In this document: positions 56,642 through 64,000 of the stretch, in pieces
Layout of the letters: each line of letters starts with the position of its first letter
Numbering within the stretch: position 1 is the first letter of the stretch
Assembly (NCBI GenBank): GCA_038501625.1
Contig: JAZAYU010000035.1
Span: 124,001-188,000, forward strand
DNA length: 64,000 nucleotides
Source of the DNA: Corbicula japonica
Lineage: Eukaryota > Mollusca > Bivalvia > Venerida > Cyrenidae
Direction of reading: 5' to 3'
Made by a program: the position numbers and the translations under genes
The notes under the pieces: generated by a model
The model's database searches: none
What the model saw: the letters and a program-made list of their open reading frames with translations, nothing else
Told to the model about the DNA's origin: nothing

Positions 56642-57183
56642 TAGATGAAAAGGGAACTTTAAAGACCCTCGAACACTATAAATATGAAAATATTGCAGGC
56701 TCGGTTTGATTGAGCTTGTTTAGGGCAGCAATAGAAATGTTTATAAATGCCCACGCCACCTAGCCCCAGGTTGAGCGCAACTCAATATTTACACCAATAA
56801 ACATTACAATTTTGATCCATCCCAAACGATGGTATGCATATGGCGGTGAAGATGGAACCTTCAATGCGGTATTTTCAGATTAATACCATTCCATGTTCAG
56901 CGGTGTATGGACCCCAGATAAAAGAATGGGTTTGCCCTAAACGAGAAAACAATGGGCGGAACTAAACAAAATAGAATTTTGAGAGGGGATCTTAGAATAT
57001 AAATCCTGCATATCACAGACAACGCCAAAGGCAAAATTTAAAAAGCAGGAAGTATATCCTTGGGGGTGATTGAACAATATCCAAATTTATATTGGCTGGG
57101 ATATTGAAACCACCCATCTTTAAACTAGCCGAAATATTACAAACACAAGAAAATTTAGAAGTACTATTAACTTAGTACATAAC
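56642..57183 (+). repeat. R1 dispersed repeat, long copy 2
   Basis: 542 bp, collinear with 23734-24274. Differences are mainly substitutions plus small indels. It shares the same left start (TAGATGAAA) and right end (TTTAGAAGTACTATT...GTACATAA), so these are probably true element boundaries. Confidence 0.85.
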
Positions 57184-58790
57184 ATTAGAACATCAACATT
57201 ATCCTCTAAGAAGAACTGAGGAATCAGATTGTATACTGTATGACGTATTACTTTAAACAGCCTCGTGGCTACAGAAAAAGCCGTCACGATTTCTTTCAAA
57301 AGAGTCTGATGACAATCGCATTGTCGTCAATGTGGCTGTTTCAACAGCCATTAAAAAGCAGTAACCTATCAGTTTCTCTTTTTTGTTAATTATTTTTGGC
57401 TTCATTATATTTAAAATTTGATCTTTTTATAAACATATGTTATCTTTCTGATAGTATTTATTTCTTGCTACATGCTTCATTTTCTCCACGTGGCTTTACA
57501 AGAAATGCATGCAACACTTTTTTATTATAGAAATGATTAAATACAGACATTCCCCTTCCGTGAGTCTGGTTGGCTGGGCTTCTTAGAATATTATTGTTTG
57601 AAAATATAAAGCTGTGCATATTAGCGATATTCTTTGGCAAAATATAAAAAAAGATTGCTCACAAGTAAAGTTACGATTGCAATATTTTCTTTCACACCAG
57701 AGACATTAAATATGCCGATTTGTGTCACAGATTTATATTAGATTTATCACTTGGGACTTTTTGTATTTTAGAAAAATTGAATATGGCATGTTTAAAGACG
57801 GGAACAATATAGAGTGAATGTACCTTTACAATATTCCCTTGATTAATATCTCAGCTGTGGTAAAATGGTTAATGGAATACAGTCAGAAACTGCTAAAGAA
57901 CACATTACAGAGTACACGTTGTGTTTTTGAAGAGCGAGGAGACATTCCGTTTTTTATTTCGTAAACACTACAAGAAAAAACTAATTATTAACTGGCAACC
58001 TTTTCCCGAAAAACAAACCATCACGCAAAGAACTTCATTTGTGTGCTTTTACAATAAATGTCCCAGAACATACTTAAATTATAAAGCGGTCGGAATAAGA
58101 CAAACTAGTTTTATTGTTAATAAAAACTTGTGTCAGTTAAGTTTGACCAGTGTAATGTTTTCGACTTCATTAGTAAAAAGGTGAAAACGGTGTTTGAAAG
58201 TCACTAAGGCAAACGTTTTGTATCCGTTGCATTAAAATACGCTTGGTGTTGATTTTGCTTTGGTGTATTAAGAATCAGCTTGAAAATATACAATATAAAA
58301 TGTTCGAGCAACCTGGCTCTGTTTTGCTATAGTTTAGTTGCAGTAACATATCTTCTAAATTTATAAATTGATACAATTATTTGTATGAAACATGATCAGT
58401 ATTTCACAACGGTTACTGTCTTGTTGTCCTGCTTTTCTAGAACTTGACAATTATATTGGGTTTTTTTATAACGATAAAACTTCTGTCACACTGTTAGATC
58501 CATCGATGGATAATCTCTTCTTTTATGGAGATTCAATTTTGAATTCGAAAAATATAAAATGGCATGCAACATTCTTTACTTCATTCGTAAAAAAGACGTT
58601 GATAAAATAAAAAAAAGACTACATAAATATATTTCGAAGCGCTACGTATGCTTATTGATTAATCCCTCTACGTAGTTGCTTTTTTCCTGTGTTTAAGAGT
58701 TACTGAAGAGATTGGGCGAAATCTCGAAAAATTTTAATAGATCAACACGATAATTATGAAAGTAATGAATTTCAAATAATGCACTACAAA
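57184..58790. other. Unassigned AT-rich DNA
   Basis: No gene recognised. Frames here are short and lack recognisable domains. Confidence 0.6.
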
Positions 58791-58799
58791 AATTAAACG

Positions 58800-59100
58800 A
58801 AAAAGAGAACCCGGTGGATTACGACTTTGCAACTTTGTTCTAGAGTCTACAACCCTCGTACTTGCCGCAACGGGTTCTTATATTAGTACAAACACCGAAA
58901 AGGTAATAGTGGTATTGGTGATTTGCCCACCATCCCATCAACTCGACAATGTTGCATGCAAATTAGCACAAAACCATATAAAACATAAGAAACTAATGAC
59001 ATAGTCAATCGATACACGGTGGATACTCAATGATCTAACTGAGACCAGAACCCCTGGAATCAAATCAGCAAGAACACGATGACAGGAATTTAAAAAAAAA
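58800..59100 (+). repeat. R2 dispersed repeat, 3' part
   Basis: AAAAGAGAACCCGGTGG, TTGTTCTAGAGTC, GCAACGGGTTCTTATAT, CAACTCGACAATGTTGCATG, ATATAAAACATAAGAAAC, then TGAGACCAGAACCCCTGGAA and ACACGATGACAGG. Shows the 3' extension shared with 37240 and 39720. Confidence 0.65.
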
Positions 59101-60514
59101 ACAGATCCAGATTATACGTTCTTCTTCACAATTTCCCGATAAACTTTCATTAAAGTGACTTTTAAGGGATGAAAATATAACAGTATTGAAGAAACTGAAA
59201 TCAGTCTGACCTTCATTTTTATGTTCTGTACAATTCGATTACAGTTCAATTTCAAATTATAAGAGGATCACATGGTTCCTTTCAGGGGCAATTTAAGACA
59301 GAAATACCGCGACCTTACAGCTTAATGTAATTAACCGACTGATCCAAAGGCAAGTGATACAATTATACGATATTATTCCCAAAGCTTGTTGCATTAGGTA
59401 TTTCAAGATCGTGACATGGTTTGTTTCAGATCAATGCTGGCTTATGTCTCATTCGGATTTCTTGCTCCGCGTTTTTGATAGGCGTTTTCTAATCTCATCT
59501 GCGTAATTGTAGACTTACCACTTTTTAAATATTTATTTAACTTATAAAGTGGATTTAATGTAGTACCCTTGTCGGAATAATTCTTTGAAACTTTTTTGAG
59601 TGTCCGATTTAAAAAATGATATAAATTAATATATGTTAGTTAATTTGATTTCATCATCATAAATATATTTGTATGTAGAACAAGAACGACACAATCAGTT
59701 TCATCTCCTTTCCTCACTTGAACGCACTTTAATTCGCGAGAAGCCTCATGAAAGTACATATACTTGTATTCTTGCCTGTAGCATGTTGATAAGCTATAGA
59801 AGTATTGTATTCATAGCTGCTCTGATAGGCAATAGTGACCTTATCTTCTTACCTAACAGTGCTAAATGTAAGTTGTCATATTTTCAAATCTCAAATTTAA
59901 AATGGCTTTGTTATACTCCCGTCGAATCGTCCGTCATCAAAAAAAAGAAAATGAATCTTATCGAATAATTATCCTTAGTCAGACTTCGCCAAATATTTGT
60001 TGCATAGTTATAAATTGTGAACCACAAGGTAAGAAGGTTGACAAGACAGTCATCGGGCACATATAATTTCTTGGAAAAACAACAGAAACGAGTCAATCTC
60101 TTATCTGAGAATGTTCTTTCTGATAAATGAGTCTGGAAACTGAGATGAACATGAAATAGTATGACTTACTAGCACCATAATAATCACGTTAAACAAGTTA
60201 TATTGCATAAATAGCGATTTTCTCTGCATGATGAATATAGCATTGAGTGCTTTTTTGACTTGACTCAGGGTGATTTGGTGTCAGTAAAGTCATACACATC
60301 TTTAAATACTGTTCTTTATAAGAATATGTGTAGTGTTGTGTAAATCAAATAATATCAAGCTCGTAATGTTGAATTCTTATTGGTTCTGGGCGAGAGTTCT
60401 GTGTACGAAACGGCATATGACACATGAACGTGCCGCACCTATTTCTAGACCAATGGAATAAGTTGTCTTAATTTTTCATAGCTAAGTAAGAATAACATTT
60501 TGCATTATACCAAT
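59101..60514. other. Unassigned AT-rich DNA
   Basis: No gene recognised. 60115-60185 is paralogous to 51880-51960. Confidence 0.55.
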
Positions 60515-60722
60515 TACTTGAACGTTATATTATATGGCAGACCAATACTATACAGAAAACGCTATTCATATATGAAAAGCTCTTTTTTGTCATGATAAGT
60601 GCCTGTCAAAATACAATTTCCCGAGGGTTTTCATTCAAACGAAGCGTTATCGAGAGCATTTTGCTTTTACCACTTAAAGGTTTTCTCCAGTTCCCGAATG
60701 ATTTATCAATTTTAAGCAGAAA
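60515..60722 (+). repeat. Second unit of the 55633 duplication
   Basis: About 208 bp, aligning with 55633-55850 at moderate similarity. No coding content. Confidence 0.65.
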
Positions 60723-60884
60723 TGTTCTGTAGAAGCGGTGTATCATAGTATTTATATAATACACTTGTCATATTTTGGGAACATACAAAGGAGAAATGGG
60801 CATCATAGGAAGAAGCATTGCTGTAATAAAAGTCTCTTCTTGTATCCAATTAGTAGGAAGTAATGCTTTATTATTATTCTTTTT

Positions 60885-60930
60885 TCGGGGACCGAATCTG
60901 GAGTCCGACGCTCTACCCCTAGACCATTGT
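60885..60930 (-). mobile_element. SINE head fragment (same family as 8847)
   Basis: On the minus strand: AATGGTCTAGGGGTAGAGCG, TCGGACTCCAGATTCGG, TCCCCG. It matches the A-box and anticodon region of the SINE at 8862-8900, here with loop CTCCAGA. The B-box is lost. Confidence 0.7.
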
Positions 60931-62200
60931 TTTTTTCCACGTTACATTGAAGATCAATCCGAGTGTAATCAAATAAAACAATTTAGCAAATGCTTTTAAA
61001 TTTTTTAAGACTAACGAATTTTGAATATTGCTTACAAAAATACATTTATTATAAAATCTTTATTCGTACCCAAACTCGTTGGTAGTGATTTAAAACCCGT
61101 CAGCAAAAGTCATATAATTTGATTGAAATTCAATTTCATTTTAATTACAAGAAACTTGGGATTATTTTGTTTTTCTAATCAATATCAAGGATAGGTTTAT
61201 TATATTAGATATTTATATGAATACACATTGATATGTAATAAAGCTTAATTTAAGAAACGGTATGGTTTCATTTTCTGAAATTCACACGAGGATTCAACAA
61301 TCCATCCATCACATTAGAAGTATATGAAGTTAATCAAGCATTGTTGTTTGTCAGAGAAAGTGGCATTAATTGAATAAACGTTGATGAAAAATGTTAGAAA
61401 CTGAAATTTACAGTAACGGGGATGAATTTAGTAGAATTGATTTCCCCATCTGCCGATTTTTGTTAAATTTCATTTGATTGATTCGATGAGAAGGTTGTCC
61501 TGCTTATTTTTACTGTTTCCTACACTGATTGAATTGTATTGTATGTACGCCATATGAAATGTTTTTTTCTTTAGTGCGAACAAATGGTGTTGCTTTTTTC
61601 TTACACGACGGTGAAAGGCATTCTACACCCGCCGAACGGGTTATCCCAGAGGCCTCCGCAAAACTGAAAACGTGATGTTTTCGTCTTAGCTTCAATCAGC
61701 TGAGTAAATTATTGTTTTATTAGTTATTCGCTAAAAGAGGCAATATTGCCATATCTGCCCCTTAAGTGGTTAATTTCAGTTCCTGTTGTGCCATTATACA
61801 ACTAAAATGTGAACATATAATAACATATTTGATTAAGTTTAACATTTATTTATTGATTTTTCTAGTTGTGCTAGCCATTTCACTAATAAAATGAGTTGTG
61901 TTCCCAATGAACATTAGCTGATAAATATCATTGCCTCCATCGAATATATGTAATCGCTTACTCATCTTTCTTGTTGTCAAAGCCAGACCATCCATTATTC
62001 ATATGTGTGTTATACAAGAAATTTTATTTACTGAATTTATTAAATTAATAGCGAACAGGAAAATTCTGATCACACTAATATTGGTCTACAGTAGTCACAG
62101 ATATTACCGAACTGCGTTTTGGGAGTATAAGGTAAAATTTCTAAGTTCGACCCTAGTCAGACTCTAGATGTTTTAAACAATGTACATTTATTGATTATTT
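60931..62200. other. Unassigned AT-rich DNA
   Basis: No gene recognised. A slightly GC-richer patch near 61600-61670 has an open minus frame without recognisable domain or clear splice sites. Confidence 0.55.
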
Positions 62201-62432
62201 GGGGCGCGTCACAGGAAAAGGTACCTTCGGACAGTTGACGTTAATCATTAAAATGACGTCATAAAGTTGAGCAGACGACATTACTAATTATGCGTTTCGC
62301 GGTCAAAATGTGTAACAAAATCTCCAGTTAGGTATGAAAAAATAATAGATAATTTTAAGTTCTTTCCAAATAAAGTAACAACTAAAATGTCAACAAATAT
62401 GACCGAAAGTACGTTTTCCCGTGGCGTGTCCC
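62201..62432 (+). mobile_element. MITE family B (CRE-bearing), copy 4
   Basis: GGGGCGCGTCACAGGAAAAG at left, TTTTCCCGTGGCGTGTCCC at right. TGACGTCA at 62254-62261. 232 bp, non-coding. Confidence 0.88.
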
Positions 62433-63671
62433 AATTTTTTGTTTGCTCGGTAAACTCACGTGTCTTATCATTATCTGTCATTTACTATGGATGATTTCGT
62501 TGGTATTTCTTCGAATTGTCGATCAGAGAAGTAAACTAATAGTATTTGTTTTAACAGCATTAGTCATTCAGAAGTTCATTTCTTAATGACAATACTGACA
62601 ACAACTGCTTATTGATATGTGGTTTACGTTATGATAAGTAATTATTTTATTCTTCTTGCTATTATAGCCTGCTGATAGCGCTTTATCTTAAAATATACTC
62701 AAAACAAAGAACTATTCAAACAACGGACGAACGCGGAATCTTAAAGTATACGTGCTGTGATATACTTTTATCATCGAATTCGGCTGTGTGATAAGTGGCA
62801 ATATTTGAACCTTCTCTGTGCATACATGATTAATCTTATTTGCAGATATTTATAAACACGATTTGGTTAAACGTGCTTAACAGATGTCAGTCATGGACAT
62901 TAAATACCTTTAGCAAAAGTACACACATTTACAAAATTAAAATAACGGAATAACATGAACGCCGCGAACCAATTAACTGACAATTAGCAACACTATATCA
63001 ATGATGGTGGTTATAAGTTTAGATCTTTTGCCAATGTTGTTCTATACTTACAATGTAGTCATTTTTTAATTTAAATACCACAAAAGCTTCTGTGCGATAT
63101 CTTTATAGATTTCTATGTTCAAGGTGATTTTAATTAGCAATTTGTATCAAAACTGTTTTTCTAATTATAATCCCATTAAACCTATTAACTTGAAATCCGA
63201 GGATCATAACTCTAAGATATAGTTCTTCCATGTTCATTAGGCCTCTGTTTCTCAGTCAGCCCAGCACATATATTTCTTTCTTGTTTGTTTTGCGATTTTA
63301 CATGCATGTATCATAATGCAAAAATAATTATAATTCAGTTTAAGTCTATAGGTTTATGAATTTTTATAATAAATTTATGATAATTCAGTTTTATTAACAT
63401 GTTACCAGAGAAAAGGTAAAAGAAAATTATTCCTTCAAAAGAAATATAACATACTTTGAGGACAACTGCTTTTCTTGAATGAAATTCTTTATCTACATGT
63501 AACTGACCCCCCATACTAATTAATTACTTAATATTGCCTTTCTTGTAATATTCATGTACAGACAATATAGTAATTTCACTTAGTAGAATTCCAAAAACGC
63601 ATTACACCTTGTTAAAGAATACGTTACATAAAGAAATATAAACATACAGAAAACAACAACAAAACACACAC
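62433..63671. other. Unassigned AT-rich DNA
   Basis: No gene or repeat recognised. Confidence 0.6.
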
Positions 63672-63814
<143 letters not shown>

Positions 63815-64000
63815 TGTTGGTATTATTATCATTGTATCATTGTTGATGATATTATTATTGAGTCATTAAGACCAGAAGTGGATGAAGGATGCCATTTGTT
63901 AACAAATCGACAACTTAAATCTTCAAGAAACCTCAAAAATGCATTTTCTGTAGTTCACCACAAAAATGTGTTTTCTATATCTGGTTCTGATGTGTGAAAG

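Noticed and set aside
60885..60930. A minus-strand tRNA-Trp (loop CTCCAGA)
   Set aside because: Only the A-box and anticodon half remain; there is no B-box or acceptor stem. Same family as the SINE at 8847.

Overview
This is a eukaryotic, AT-rich, repeat-laden window. It holds one recognisable protein-coding gene, the body of an ionotropic glutamate receptor subunit of the kainate (GRIK) type on the minus strand. The gene occupies 1-21459 as twelve coding exons with ordinary GT/AG introns, and it is open at both window edges. Its 3' end (M4 and C-tail) lies before base 1, and its signal-peptide exon lies upstream of 21459 and was not found. Metazoan receptor architecture, tRNA-headed SINEs of a kind I associate with molluscs, and dense foldback MITEs together suggest an invertebrate, most likely a bivalve mollusc. 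The organism is an inference, not something proved by the sequence.

Layout. 1-21459: receptor exons in minus-strand order 12 to 1, separated by introns of 0.2-5.8 kb. The introns contain a SINE with a 13-bp target-site duplication (8847-9066), a 680-bp long-armed foldback (9126-9807), a smaller relative (3326-3622), two CRE-bearing MITEs (14410-14643, 19572-19814), a CCAAT-bearing palindromic MITE (16802-16923), a tRNA-headed SINE (about 16380-16650) and another TIR element (20607-20851). Spliced in silico, the exons give one uninterrupted frame of about 750 residues: amino-terminal domain, split ligand-binding domain S1/S2, M1, Q/R-site pore loop, M3 SYTANLAAF, and the end of S2.

21460-64000: no gene could be established. 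This is either the first intron or intergenic DNA. It is a mosaic of dispersed repeats: further CCAAT and CRE MITEs; family R1, with two 540-bp copies plus fragments; family R2, a SINE-like repeat in at least ten copies, one interrupted by a CRE MITE; and families R3 and R4. It also has tandem arrays: a 39-bp repeat at 26.8 kb; eight units of about 143 bp at 34.2-35.3 kb carrying nuclear-receptor-like half-sites; an AT-rich array at 50.2-50.5 kb; an array at 53.2-54.95 kb dominated by the dyad GCC-N4-GGC; and an (ATT)n microsatellite at 63.67-63.81 kb. A perfect 94-bp palindrome flanked by 9-bp direct repeats lies at 48353-48446.

The main theme outside the gene is that several independent repeat families each carry a conserved copy of a known transcription-factor consensus: TGACGTCA, AGCCAATCAG, tandem AGGTCA, GCC-N4-GGC and CACGTG. 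Whether any of them regulates the receptor or a neighbouring gene cannot be told from sequence alone.
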